Assembly: GCA_965223105.1 (NCBI GenBank)
Contig: OZ244987.1
Coordinates: forward strand, 3,906,001 to 3,970,000
Source of the DNA: JABDMH01 sp965223105
GTDB lineage: Bacteria; Bacteroidota; Bacteroidia; Chitinophagales; Saprospiraceae
DNA length: 64,000 bases
Reading direction: 5' to 3'
Shown here: positions 1 to 7,847 of the stretch, in pieces
How the letters are laid out: every line of letters begins with the position of its first letter
Position numbering within the stretch: position 1 is the first letter of the stretch
Made by a program: the position numbers and the translations under genes
Notes under the pieces: generated by a model
The model's input: the letters and a program-made list of their open reading frames with translations, nothing else
What the model was told of the DNA's origin: nothing
Databases searched by the model: none

Positions 1-336
1 AAGGCTTACAGTACGGATGGTGGACAGACTTGGGTAAACCAACATCATGATACCACCCTGATCGAACCCATCTGTCAGGCAAGTTCACATTTGCATAATG
101 ACCTGCTGTTATTCAGCAATCCTGCATCCAGCAACAAACGCATTAGAATGACGGTAAGGGGTAGCCGAGATGGAGGACAAAGCTGGCCGCTGAAAAAGCT
201 TCTTCACGAGGGACCATCCGCCTATTCTGATCTGATCACGATCGATGCACAGACGATAGGTTGCTTCTATGAACGCGGTCATGAAAATCCGTACGAGCAA
301 ATGGTTTTTCAGCGCATCACAATTGTCACCAACTAA
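1..336 (+). CDS. C-terminal part of a sialidase (GH33-type BNR protein), cut by the window edge
   Basis: The frame is open from base 1, so only the last 111 residues of a longer protein are present. Two Asp boxes of the S-x-D-x-G-x-[TS]-W type are visible at fragment residues 4-11 and 55-62, as in the blades of sialidase propellers. The segment A-Y-S-D-L around Tyr75, followed by a Glu at 91, fits the end of GH33 enzymes, where a Tyr is the catalytic nucleophile; Arg47 or Arg49 in the preceding strand may belong to the carboxylate-binding arginine triad. Such enzymes release terminal sialic acid from glycans, outside the cell or in the periplasm. Signal peptide and N-terminal catalytic residues lie outside the window. 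The amino-sugar genes near 21-27 kb would suit such an activity, but they are far away and the link is inference. Confidence 0.8.
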   Translation, partial: KAYSTDGGQTWVNQHHDTTLIEPICQASSHLHNDLLLFSNPASSNKRIRMTVRGSRDGGQSWPLKKLLHEGPSAYSDLITIDAQTIGCFYERGHENPYEQMVFQRITIVTN

Positions 337-574
337 GGGCCTTTCATCCTCCTGCATTATTTACATCACCCGAGATGATGGTGATTCTCTCTATGGGCTG
401 TACTGCATAATTGATCATTGGATGAATGTGACGATCTGTTTATAATTTGACAGATACCCGACGTGGACGAAACCAGGTACCTCTTTCCTTGGCCCGAGAA
501 CGTTCAAGATGATGCAACCTTGAAATCTCTTCATTCTCGTATATTGTCGGTGTTGATCGAATTCTAATCCCAAA

Positions 575-1834
575 ATGCGAATTTCTATGAGACAAGTAAG
601 ATCAGAGGCCAGATCGAGGAGAAGATTTCTACGCAAGACTTTTGCCGCAATGGCTCTGGGAACAACGGCAATTCCATCAGCACTCTCCGAATCGGATAAA
701 GAGGCGTATAATGCAGCAACCAAGTCGGAAGTTCGAATTACTAAGTTGGAGACCTTCAAGGTGAAACCCCGTTTTCTCTTCCTTAAGATGCACACTGATG
801 AAGGTGTCATTGGTTTGGGAGAACCGATTACTGAAGGTCGAGCAGATACTTGCGCCACAGCCGTGGAAGAGATTGGGAAATATTTGATCGGCAAAGATCC
901 ACGCAAGATTATGCACCATTGGCAAGCGATCTATCGTCATTCCTTTTACCGGGGTGGCCCTATATTGACCAGCGCCCTTAGTGGAGTGGAGCAGGCTCTG
1001 TGGGACATCAAAGGCAAACTCTTGGGCCTACCCATCTATGAGCTATTGGGCGGACCAACCAGGGAACGAATCCGGGTCTATGCACACGCCCGTAGCCCGG
1101 AAGCGATCAGAGAGGCCAAGGAAGAAGGTTTTACTGCCTTTAAGACCGGGGTCCACAATGCCCGTCAATCTGGGATTGTGGCCAATCCCAAATTTATTAG
1201 TGAAGCTGCCGATCACTTTGGATCCCTCAGAGAAGTGGTGGGAGCTGATGCAGATATCGGCATTGACTATCATGGGGCCATCAGCCCACAAAATGCGGCA
1301 CTGCTCACTAAGGAAATCGAACAGTATCAGCCTTTCTTCATTGAAGAACCGGTTAATTGTCAAAATGTCGATGTTATGGCTGATCTGGCCCGGAAAACAC
1401 ATATTCCCATTGCTACCGGTGAACGTATTTTTACCAAATGGGGTTTTCGGGAAATCCTTGAAAAAGGTGCTGCCAGTATACTGCAACCCGATCTTTGTCA
1501 TGCTGGTGGTATTTTTGAGGGCCGGATCATTGCCGGTATGGCCGAAGCATATTACGCATCGATTGCCCCCCATAATCCATTAGGCCCTATTTCCTTGGCA
1601 GCAGGTTTACAGTTGGCAGCAAGTATACCTAATTTTCTATGTCAGGAGCAAGTGACCTTAGGTGAGGGATACTTAAAGAACCCTTTCACGGTGCTCGATG
1701 GTCATATTAAACTTCCCACAGATCCCGGACTGGGTATTGCCTTGGATGATGACGCCATCGCCACCAAACTGGGGCATGACTGGAGAAATCCTGAGACCTA
1801 CCTGGAAAGTGATGGAAGTGTTGTTGATTGGTGA
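575..1834 (+). CDS. D-galactonate dehydratase-like enolase-superfamily protein with a Tat signal
   Basis: This 419-residue protein follows E. coli DgoD closely along its length from residue 55 on, by recall. Conserved enolase-superfamily residues are visible: D231-x-H233 (D-Y-H), E257 (I-E-E-P), E283 (G-E-R) and H333 (A-P-H-N-P), matching the metal ligands and the two His of galactonate dehydratases, which turn D-galactonate into 2-keto-3-deoxygalactonate. The N-terminus is odd: R15-R16-R17-F-L-R-K followed by an Ala-rich hydrophobic stretch (23-37) is a twin-arginine export signal, whereas DgoD is normally cytoplasmic. ATG 575 is taken as the start; ATG 587 would also keep the Tat motif. No Shine-Dalgarno is visible. 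Substrate could be another aldonate; the family assignment is firm, the substrate is not. Confidence 0.88.
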   Translation: MRISMRQVRSEARSRRRFLRKTFAAMALGTTAIPSALSESDKEAYNAATKSEVRITKLETFKVKPRFLFLKMHTDEGVIGLGEPITEGRADTCATAVEEIGKYLIGKDPRKIMHHWQAIYRHSFYRGGPILTSALSGVEQALWDIKGKLLGLPIYELLGGPTRERIRVYAHARSPEAIREAKEEGFTAFKTGVHNARQSGIVANPKFISEAADHFGSLREVVGADADIGIDYHGAISPQNAALLTKEIEQYQPFFIEEPVNCQNVDVMADLARKTHIPIATGERIFTKWGFREILEKGAASILQPDLCHAGGIFEGRIIAGMAEAYYASIAPHNPLGPISLAAGLQLAASIPNFLCQEQVTLGEGYLKNPFTVLDGHIKLPTDPGLGIALDDDAIATKLGHDWRNPETYLESDGSVVDW

Positions 1835-1987
1835 TTGCTTAAGCTCCTTGGATCAAGACGAGATGAGAGACCAATACTCTGTCAAGTTAGTTATGGTGAA
1901 TTATTTTTAATATGATTTTTTATGAAGTTCCAGGAATGAACGACCGATCTCGAAGAGTTACGTGCGACAGCACATAAAGGGAGAGAA

Positions 1988-2087
1988 CCGCGAAAGCGGA
2001 TGGGTAGCCACAGTCAGAGCCGTAGCTCTGGTGAGCCTGTCTGCTCGGCACCGCCAGGCAGGCCTGCCCGATGGTCATTCGGGTGGG
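1988..2087. other. Cluster of four consecutive stem-loops (candidate structured RNA or REP-like element)
   Basis: Four stems follow each other in the 365-bp gap. (1) CCGC-GAAA-GCGG at 1988-1999, a GNRA tetraloop. (2) CAGAGC-CGTA-GCTCTG at 2015-2030. (3) GCCTGTCTG at 2035-2043 pairs with CAGGCAGGC at 2055-2063, 9 pairs with one G-U. (4) CCTGCCCGA at 2063-2071 pairs with TCGGGTGGG at 2079-2087, 9 pairs with two G-U; stems 3 and 4 share base 2063. The block ends 112 bp before the TIM-barrel gene at 2200. It could be a leader RNA of that operon, a terminator region of the dehydratase gene, or a dispersed palindromic repeat. No poly-T tract follows. The rest of the gap (1835-1987, 2088-2199) shows nothing recognisable. 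Confidence 0.45.
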
Positions 2088-2199
2088 TATTTGCAACGAA
2101 GAAATCTGCAAAAATGGATTAAAATAAACGACAATAATTGGCTTGACAATCTACTAGATTATAGCAACAAAATTCTTTATTGAAAACCAAACACAAACG

Positions 2200-3066
2200 A
2201 TGATAGTACCAAGAACTTCTCGCGACGAGATTATGACAAAGCTCAGAAAGAAAATGGAAGCAAAACTACCCATTTTCATTGCCAGTGCCGGTAGTGGATT
2301 GGTAGCCCAGCTTTTAGAAAAAGCTGGAGCGGATTGCATCAATACCTTTTCAGGAGCCCGACTGAGGGCGAATGGTATGGGCACGATGTCGATGCTTTGG
2401 CCAATTCTCGATTCCAACAAACAGACGTTGGATTATACTCGCGAAGACATTATGCCAGCGATCAAAGGCGACGCTTTCATATGTGCTTGTCTCAATGCCA
2501 ATGATCCCCTCAAAGACATGCGGATGGTCTTGCAGCAATGCAAAGACATGGGTGTCTATTCTGCTTCAAATATTGGTCCATCGGTCAGTTATGTGGATAA
2601 GGACAGTGAAATTTTTCGGGTGTTGATCAAAAGCGGCATTACGCTGGAAAATGAAATCGAACTGCTGAAACTCACTAAGGAAATGGATATGGTGTCGGTG
2701 GGTTTGGCCTTTAACATGGAAGACAGCCTACGAATGGTAGAAGAGGCTCAACCCGATATTTTTTGTTTTCATGCTGGTACGACAAAAGGTGGTCTAAAAG
2801 GCTATGACAGTGGAGAGACCATCGAAGAGACGGCAGCCAGAACGGAGGAGGCCAATAAAGAATTACGGAAATTAAAGTCTGATGTCATTTTGATTGCCCA
2901 TGGTGCGGCTATGGAAAATCCTCAAGATGCTCAATTCATGTTAAATCATACCTCGGTAGATGGGATTTGGACGGGGTCTAGCACTGAGCGAATTCCGATC
3001 GAAAAAGCAGTCTACACTACGGCCAAAGAATTTGCTGAGTTGCGATTTCCCGGATCGAGTAAATAA
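2200..3066 (+). CDS. Phosphoenolpyruvate-hydrolase-like TIM-barrel protein (Tm-1 C-terminal half homologue)
   Basis: The 288 residues fit the 'PEP hydrolase-like / TIM-barrel signal transduction' family (PF09370): K-L-P-I-F-I-A-S-A-G-S-G near the N-terminus, then alternating beta/alpha units and a late V-I-L-I-A-H-G-A strand. No signal peptide, so cytoplasmic. In plants this domain is the C-terminal part of Tm-1, the tomato tobamovirus resistance protein, fused behind a UPF0261 domain. Here the UPF0261 partner follows 8 bp downstream as its own gene, so the two are surely cotranscribed and probably act together. The biochemical reaction is not established for the bacterial proteins. ATG 2200 begins the conserved region's natural N-terminus. 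Confidence 0.85.
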   Translation: MIVPRTSRDEIMTKLRKKMEAKLPIFIASAGSGLVAQLLEKAGADCINTFSGARLRANGMGTMSMLWPILDSNKQTLDYTREDIMPAIKGDAFICACLNANDPLKDMRMVLQQCKDMGVYSASNIGPSVSYVDKDSEIFRVLIKSGITLENEIELLKLTKEMDMVSVGLAFNMEDSLRMVEEAQPDIFCFHAGTTKGGLKGYDSGETIEETAARTEEANKELRKLKSDVILIAHGAAMENPQDAQFMLNHTSVDGIWTGSSTERIPIEKAVYTTAKEFAELRFPGSSK

Positions 3067-3074
3067 TAAAGTCC

Positions 3075-4304
3075 ATGAGTAAAACAATCGCTGTATTGGT
3101 CACCCTTGACACCAAAGATCAGGAAGCAGGCTATTTGAAAGAACAGATCGAAGCCCGTGGGCACCGAGCCCTTTTGATGGATATCGGAGTCATCGGCGAA
3201 GCGGGTATTGAAGCGGACATGAGCCGTGAAAGGATTGCTTCTGAAGGTGGTAGACCACTGTCAGATCTTTTGAAAAACCCAACCCGGGAAGAAGCCGGAC
3301 CGGTGATGGTAAAAGGCAGTATAAATATTCTTAGGGATTTGATCGAAAAGGATCAAGTCCATGCTGTTATGGGTCTGGGGGGCACGCAAGGTACCTCGAG
3401 TTGCTGTGATATCATGCAAGCACTCCCTTACGGATTTCCAAAGATCATGGTGTCAACGATTGCCTCCGGAGACACTTCAGGTTTTATTGGCATCAAAGAC
3501 ATCACCATGATGTTCTCCGTAAGTGATATCCTCAAGCTCAATCCATTTACCCGGAAGATTCTGGCGAATGCAGCTGCAGCAGCCTGTGGTATGGCGGAGA
3601 CGGAGACCATTTTTGACATGCACAAAGGAGAGAAACCATTGATCGGCATGACAAATTTGGGGGTATTGACGAAAGGCTCGATTGAAGCACTAAAATATTT
3701 CGAGGAAAAAGGTTATGAAGTCATCGTATTCCATGCTGTCGGCTCTGGAGGTCGAGCTATGGAACAAATGATGAAGGAGGGTATTATCGGTGCTGTGTTC
3801 GATTATGCGATGGGAGAAATTGCAGATGATGTCTGGGGTGTCTTGAGAGCAGGAGGACCGGAACGCCTGACAGTGGCAGGCAAGCTCGGACTTCCACAAG
3901 TACTGTGTCCTGGAGGCGCTGAGCATCTAGGCATTCTGGTCCCGGCAAACCAGGTTCCGGAGGAATATAAAGATCATCAATACGTATTTCACAGTCCGGT
4001 AGTTTTTGTTCCAAGATTAAATGCTGAAGAGATCGTGAGGGTGGCGGATGATATTTGCCAACGGCTGCAACATACGCAGGGCAAGGCCTATTTCATGATT
4101 CCTCAGAAGGGGGTGGGTCGTTATTCAATGCCCGGCGCTGCCCTGGTAGATGAAGCCTCGGACCAGGCGTTTTTTGATCGACTAAAGGAAAAGATGCCTT
4201 CTACGATCAAGGTGATTGAACGCGAAACTTATGCAGAAGATCCTGCTTTCGTTAGAGAAGCCGTTGATCTACTGATTTCTCTGATCGAGACTGTCGAAAA
4301 CTGA
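3075..4304 (+). CDS. UPF0261 / Tm-1-like ATP-binding protein
   Basis: The 409-residue protein begins K-T-I-A-V-L-V-T-L-D-T-K-D-Q-E and carries the G-L-G-G-T-Q-G-T-S and S-T-I-A-S-G-D-T segments typical of UPF0261 (Tm-1-like ATP-binding domain). In tomato Tm-1 this domain binds ATP and contacts the viral replication protein; the role in bacteria is unknown. The length is normal for a stand-alone family member. It starts 8 bp after the TIM-barrel gene and is followed after 93 bp by a creatininase-family gene. The fused plant protein and the tight bacterial spacing suggest one functional unit. Family call is firm, function is open. Confidence 0.88.
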   Translation: MSKTIAVLVTLDTKDQEAGYLKEQIEARGHRALLMDIGVIGEAGIEADMSRERIASEGGRPLSDLLKNPTREEAGPVMVKGSINILRDLIEKDQVHAVMGLGGTQGTSSCCDIMQALPYGFPKIMVSTIASGDTSGFIGIKDITMMFSVSDILKLNPFTRKILANAAAAACGMAETETIFDMHKGEKPLIGMTNLGVLTKGSIEALKYFEEKGYEVIVFHAVGSGGRAMEQMMKEGIIGAVFDYAMGEIADDVWGVLRAGGPERLTVAGKLGLPQVLCPGGAEHLGILVPANQVPEEYKDHQYVFHSPVVFVPRLNAEEIVRVADDICQRLQHTQGKAYFMIPQKGVGRYSMPGAALVDEASDQAFFDRLKEKMPSTIKVIERETYAEDPAFVREAVDLLISLIETVEN

Positions 4305-4397
4305 GAGATCTGACCATGATTTTATGTAATACTCTATAGATGAGATTTGCCTCTCTTTGGCATATCCACCTGACTGATTTTTTTCGATTCAAAATTT

Positions 4398-5138
4398 ATG
4401 TCTGAGTCAACAAGATTTTTTCCCCGGCAACTGGAGCTCCTTGGCCCTGCTGATATCGAAGTGGCATTGTCTGAGCAATCGATCATCTACATTCCATTGG
4501 GGGCTATTGAATACCATGGCTTACATTTACCGATCGGTCTGGATGGACTTACTGCCCATGGCATGTGCTTGCGGGCAGCGGAAAAAACCGGAGGATTGGT
4601 CATGCCACCGTTTTATTTTGGTATGACGGGTAGCATCGGTCATCACCCCTGGACCATTCTGGTAGAAAATGAAGAAGAGTTCACGAGAATACTAAAGACC
4701 ACCCTTAGGCGGTTAGAGGATTTTTCCGTGGGTCTCGCTGTGCTTTTTACGGGTCATTTTGGCCGGAGACAACTGGCAGCACTTAAAGAACTGCACACCC
4801 AGTGGTCTTCAGAACAACACACAATGAAGTTGCTGACACTTTCCATCAGCGAGTGCCCCAGCGCAAACATGCGTGGAGATCATGGGGCGATTTTTGAGAC
4901 TTCCATCCTTGCTCAAATGCATCCGGATCTGGTACATCTTGAGCGCCTACCTCGTCAGGCGCATCATCCGGCTAATGACCCTGATGGCAACAGTTGGGGA
5001 GCCCACCGCCGTGATCCCGAGAATGTACTTTTTGGCATCCTGGGAGATGACCCCCGGGATTATGATGAAGGTCAGGCAGAGGAATTGTTTAGTACGGTAT
5101 TAGATTGGTTGGTTAAAAGCGTAATAGAGAAAGTATAA
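4398..5138 (+). CDS. Creatininase-family amidohydrolase
   Basis: A 246-residue protein with the creatininase signature: P-L-G-A-I-E38-Y-H40-G-L-H43-L-P-I-G-L-D49 near the N-terminus, F-T-G-H120-F-G-R at the position of the family N-G-H-G-G-N loop, and a later G-D-H-G-A-I-F-E-T-S segment. The family uses one or two divalent metals to open cyclic amides or act on related substrates (creatinine, formamides, peptide precursors). The central loop is diverged from N-G-H-G-G-N, so the substrate is probably not creatinine. No signal peptide. It lies on the same strand as the Tm-1-like pair, 93 bp downstream, and may belong to that operon. Confidence 0.85.
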   Translation: MSESTRFFPRQLELLGPADIEVALSEQSIIYIPLGAIEYHGLHLPIGLDGLTAHGMCLRAAEKTGGLVMPPFYFGMTGSIGHHPWTILVENEEEFTRILKTTLRRLEDFSVGLAVLFTGHFGRRQLAALKELHTQWSSEQHTMKLLTLSISECPSANMRGDHGAIFETSILAQMHPDLVHLERLPRQAHHPANDPDGNSWGAHRRDPENVLFGILGDDPRDYDEGQAEELFSTVLDWLVKSVIEKV

Positions 5139-5205
5139 ACTGAATTAAGTAATTTTATTGTTGATAAACAAGTAGTAACTGCCACCTGGTCCGTTGGCAT
5201 CAAAA

Positions 5206-5231
5206 AGAATTTTGACGTGATTCAAAATTCT
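5206..5231. repeat. Perfect 10-bp inverted repeat between creatininase and DUF6265 genes
   Basis: AGAATTTTGA (5206-5215), loop CGTGAT, TCAAAATTCT (5222-5231). On the plus strand it is followed by AAATTT; on the minus strand by TTTTTG, which is closer to an intrinsic terminator. It sits 68 bp after the creatininase stop and 28 bp before the next start, so it could be a terminator or an operator. Confidence 0.5.
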
Positions 5232-5259
5232 AAATTTATGCCTAAAATCACGAGTAGGT

Positions 5260-5724
5260 ATGAATCGCCTTAATTATTGTATAGCCATGCTGCTGGTCCC
5301 TATGAGCCTTGCAGGTCAGGACTCGATTTCTTCCTTCGATATTCAACAGTACGATTGGCTGGTGGGCCACTGGAAAGGCGATGGCTTCGGTGGTGTGTCA
5401 GAGGAAATCTGGGCGCCACCAGTCGAGAACATCATGATGGGGATGTATCGCCACCATAAGGATGGGAAAATTGTCTTTTACGAGTTTATGCTGTTGAATA
5501 AGGATGGTCTTCACTTGAAACATTTTCATCCTGACCTCAAGGGATGGGAAGAAAAAGACGATTTTGTTTCCTTTAAGACCAAAGACTTCCAGGCCGGCAA
5601 CATCATTTTGTCCGGGCTCACCTTCGAGCAGATGGGAAATGATCAGATGGAAATTCGACTAAAAATGAAGCGTGGTGAGGAAGTCCACACTGAGGTCTTT
5701 GAAATGAAGAGGGTACGGAATTAG
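5260..5724 (+). CDS. DUF6265 family secreted protein
   Basis: The 154-residue product starts with a short signal peptide (N-R-L-N-Y-C-I-A-M-L-L-V-P-M-S-L-A-G-Q; cleavage near residue 18-20). The body opens with D-W-L-V-G-H-W-K-G-D-G-F-G and E-E-I-W, then M-M-G-M-Y-R, the usual pattern of the DUF6265 family, a small lipocalin-like beta-barrel of unknown function. It is expected in the periplasm or on the surface. The upstream inverted repeat ends 28 bp before the ATG. No partner can be named. Confidence 0.75.
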   Translation: MNRLNYCIAMLLVPMSLAGQDSISSFDIQQYDWLVGHWKGDGFGGVSEEIWAPPVENIMMGMYRHHKDGKIVFYEFMLLNKDGLHLKHFHPDLKGWEEKDDFVSFKTKDFQAGNIILSGLTFEQMGNDQMEIRLKMKRGEEVHTEVFEMKRVRN

Positions 5725-5846
5725 CACCCACAACTGAACTCAACAATGGAATGCACTCTCTTAACAACCAGTCCAATGATTTGACGGATGAGACTATGTC
5801 AAACTTTCGTCGTGGTGATATTCTGGGCCTGATGTGTATACGTCAT

Positions 5847-6302
5847 ATGAAAGGACAAATAATTTATACCAAGTTTGAGCCGTTGGATTTTGAGCCACTT
5901 CTTACAATGAGTCAAAAATTGTGGCCGGATCTTAGTGAAAATGTACTCAAATCGCTGATTAAAAAATCTACCAAATCTCATAAAAATTTGATGCTCATTG
6001 CCAAGATTCCGCAAAAAACTGCTGTTGGTTTTTCCATCTTCTCTATAAGGACAGACTATGTCGAAGGAGCAGATAAATCTCCGACGGGCTATCTCGAGGG
6101 AATATTTGTGGAACCAGGATTTAGAAAAAGGGGAATCGCGAGAGAATTTATGCGGCAGGGAGAAAAATGGTGCCGAGAACAAGGGTGTACACAGATTGGT
6201 TCGGACACCTGGCTAACAAATGATGAATCGAGAGCTTTTCATAAAAAGGTTGGCTTTTGGGAAGAGGATGAATTGGTGCACTTTTTAAAGTATATACAGT
6301 GA
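5847..6302 (+). CDS. GNAT acetyltransferase resembling aminoglycoside 6'-N-acetyltransferases, AAC(6')-I type
   Basis: From the ATG at 5847 the protein has 151 residues; the frame is open to 5751 but the extra 32 residues have no counterpart in the family. The stretch S-I-R-T-D-Y-V-E-G-A with S-P-T-G-Y-L-E-G-I-F-V-E-P follows AAC(6')-I enzymes by recall, and the acetyl-CoA-binding motif A is R-K-R-G-I-A. The G-C-T-Q-I-G-S-D-T-W segment and F-H-K-K-V-G-F near the C-terminus also fit. These enzymes acetylate the 6'-amine of aminoglycosides in the cytoplasm; chromosomal homologues may have other substrates. The stop codon TGA (6300-6302) lies inside the target duplication of the IS66 element that begins 3 bp later, so the gene is intact. 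Confidence 0.8.
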   Translation: MKGQIIYTKFEPLDFEPLLTMSQKLWPDLSENVLKSLIKKSTKSHKNLMLIAKIPQKTAVGFSIFSIRTDYVEGADKSPTGYLEGIFVEPGFRKRGIAREFMRQGEKWCREQGCTQIGSDTWLTNDESRAFHKKVGFWEEDELVHFLKYIQ

Positions 6303-6331
6303 GGGTAACTACTCAGGTCAAAATTGAGGGA

Positions 6332-6364
6332 TTGAGGGGTGAAATAGGTAGTTGAGGGGTGAAA
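6332..6364. repeat. Two 13-bp direct repeats inside the IS66 left end
   Basis: TTGAGGGGTGAAA occurs at 6332-6344 and 6352-6364, 20 bp apart, with a shorter ATTGAGGG at 6323-6330. An inverted partial copy, TTCACCCCT, lies near the other end at 7801-7809 inside the coding region. Subterminal repeats like this are plausible transposase-binding sites. Confidence 0.5.
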
Positions 6365-6454
6365 AATTGAAAAATCGATGAGTTATGAACAATTTGTGAA
6401 CAAAAAGGGATGAATGGTGGAAAAATGACATGTAATAGGCAAGTAAATAAATGA

Positions 6455-6481
6455 ATACATATACGAAATTTGTATATGTAT
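6455..6481 (+). promoter_or_regulatory. Hairpin covering the start codon of the IS66 transposase
   Basis: ATACATATAC (6455-6464), loop GAAATTT, GTATATGTAT (6472-6481): a perfect 10-bp stem whose 3' arm contains the first two bases of the ATG at 6480-6482. In a transcript this would mask the start codon. Several insertion sequences use hairpins to block translation of read-through mRNA from outside promoters; that role is inferred here. Confidence 0.55.
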
Positions 6482-7847
6482 GGAAGACTTATCGAGAATC
6501 AGGAAAGCACTAGAGGAAAAGAGCAAGGAAGAACTCATCGATATTATAATGATGTTGCTTCCCTTGGCAGATAGAGTGAAGGAGTTGGAGGCTGAAATAG
6601 AGCGTTTGAAGAATCAAAATAGCAGGAACACTTCATTACCGCCATCACGAGATAAACAAGAGGTAAAAAGGAAGACTCGCAGCCTAAGGAAAAAGAGTAA
6701 GCGGAAAACAGGGGGTCAAAAGGGACACGACGGCAGGACCTTAAAGATGTCAGAAAAGGTAGATCATGTGATAGAGTATGCACCCGATCAGTGTGCTCAC
6801 TGCCAGGATTATATGGTAGGAAAAGGTCAATTAATAGAATGCAAGCAGATATGGGATATTCCACTAGTTAGTTTGGAGGTTACTGAACATAGGAGATATA
6901 GAAAGTATTGTAAAGGCTGCTGCAAATGGACCAGTTCGTCTTATGGAGTGAATTTGCAAAAGGGACCTCCGGTACGATACGGAGATTGCCTCCAAAATCA
7001 AATTGTGTACTTATCGATCCGACAATTATTGCCATATAGAAGGCTTAGCGAAGCCATAGAAGTTATCTATGGGCATAAGATCAGTGAGGGAACCATCGAT
7101 AATATGCTGGCCAGTAAGTCAGAACAAGCAAAAGATACTTATGCATCGGTCATCGGTGCGATTGAGAAAAGCAAAGTGGTTGGCGTAGATGAAAGTGGAT
7201 GTAGTGTTCAAGGACGCAAACATTGGGCCTGGACGTGGGTAACACCAAAATTTTCCCTAATACATATTAGCGACAATCGAGGTCACTTAACCACAAGAGG
7301 ATTATTTCCGCAAGGATTCAGTAAAGGCATACTAAATAGTGATTGCTGGAGGACTCATTTGAATACTATGGCAAAAGGCCATCAGATTTGTCTAGCTCAT
7401 TTGAAAAGAGAGTGCCGAGGATTAAAGGAGTTTCATAAATCCAGATGGGCGATCAAACTGGAGAAGGTTCTTCAAGAAATCATGCTGACATGCAGGAAGA
7501 AAAGGATTCCAAAAGACAAAAAGAAAGACATTGAAGACAGATTGGATAAGTTATTATCACAAAAATTATCTAAATCCCACAAATCGATTAAATCTCTAAG
7601 GAATCGATTACAAAGATTGAGAGATTGTGTTACTGTGTGCCTATACAATCGCAAAGTACCACCGGACAATAATGCCTCAGAAAGAGCAATCCGGATGATC
7701 AAATTAAAGAGCAAGATATCAGGTACATTTCGCTCTCAGAAGGGTGCACAAAGATTTGCCATTTTAAGAACGATTATCGATTCGGCAATTAAACAAGGAA
7801 TTCACCCCTTTAAAGCACTGGAAATGCCTAATATTATTATCAATTAG
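6480..7847 (+). CDS. IS66-family transposase
   Basis: The 455-residue protein has the IS66 layout: an N-terminal coiled coil (about 5-48) leading to N-S-R-N-T-S-L-P-P-S, a basic linker with G-G-Q-K-G-H, a zinc-binding segment (C105-x2-C108 and C144-x2-C147), and the DDE catalytic domain. The catalytic triad is visible as V-D237-E-S-G, S-D288-C-W and the C-terminal N-N-A-S-E401-R-A-I-R. Length and motifs are complete, so the enzyme is probably active. It catalyses cut-and-paste or copy-type movement of the surrounding element. ATG 6480 is the only start that keeps the coiled coil and lies in the 3' arm of a hairpin. Confidence 0.95.
   Translation: MEDLSRIRKALEEKSKEELIDIIMMLLPLADRVKELEAEIERLKNQNSRNTSLPPSRDKQEVKRKTRSLRKKSKRKTGGQKGHDGRTLKMSEKVDHVIEYAPDQCAHCQDYMVGKGQLIECKQIWDIPLVSLEVTEHRRYRKYCKGCCKWTSSSYGVNLQKGPPVRYGDCLQNQIVYLSIRQLLPYRRLSEAIEVIYGHKISEGTIDNMLASKSEQAKDTYASVIGAIEKSKVVGVDESGCSVQGRKHWAWTWVTPKFSLIHISDNRGHLTTRGLFPQGFSKGILNSDCWRTHLNTMAKGHQICLAHLKRECRGLKEFHKSRWAIKLEKVLQEIMLTCRKKRIPKDKKKDIEDRLDKLLSQKLSKSHKSIKSLRNRLQRLRDCVTVCLYNRKVPPDNNASERAIRMIKLKSKISGTFRSQKGAQRFAILRTIIDSAIKQGIHPFKALEMPNIIIN

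Noticed and set aside
1962..2183. A 73-codon plus-strand frame across the four-hairpin cluster
   Set aside because: It is created by the palindromic sequence; the peptide is low in any protein-like pattern and the stems explain the bases better.
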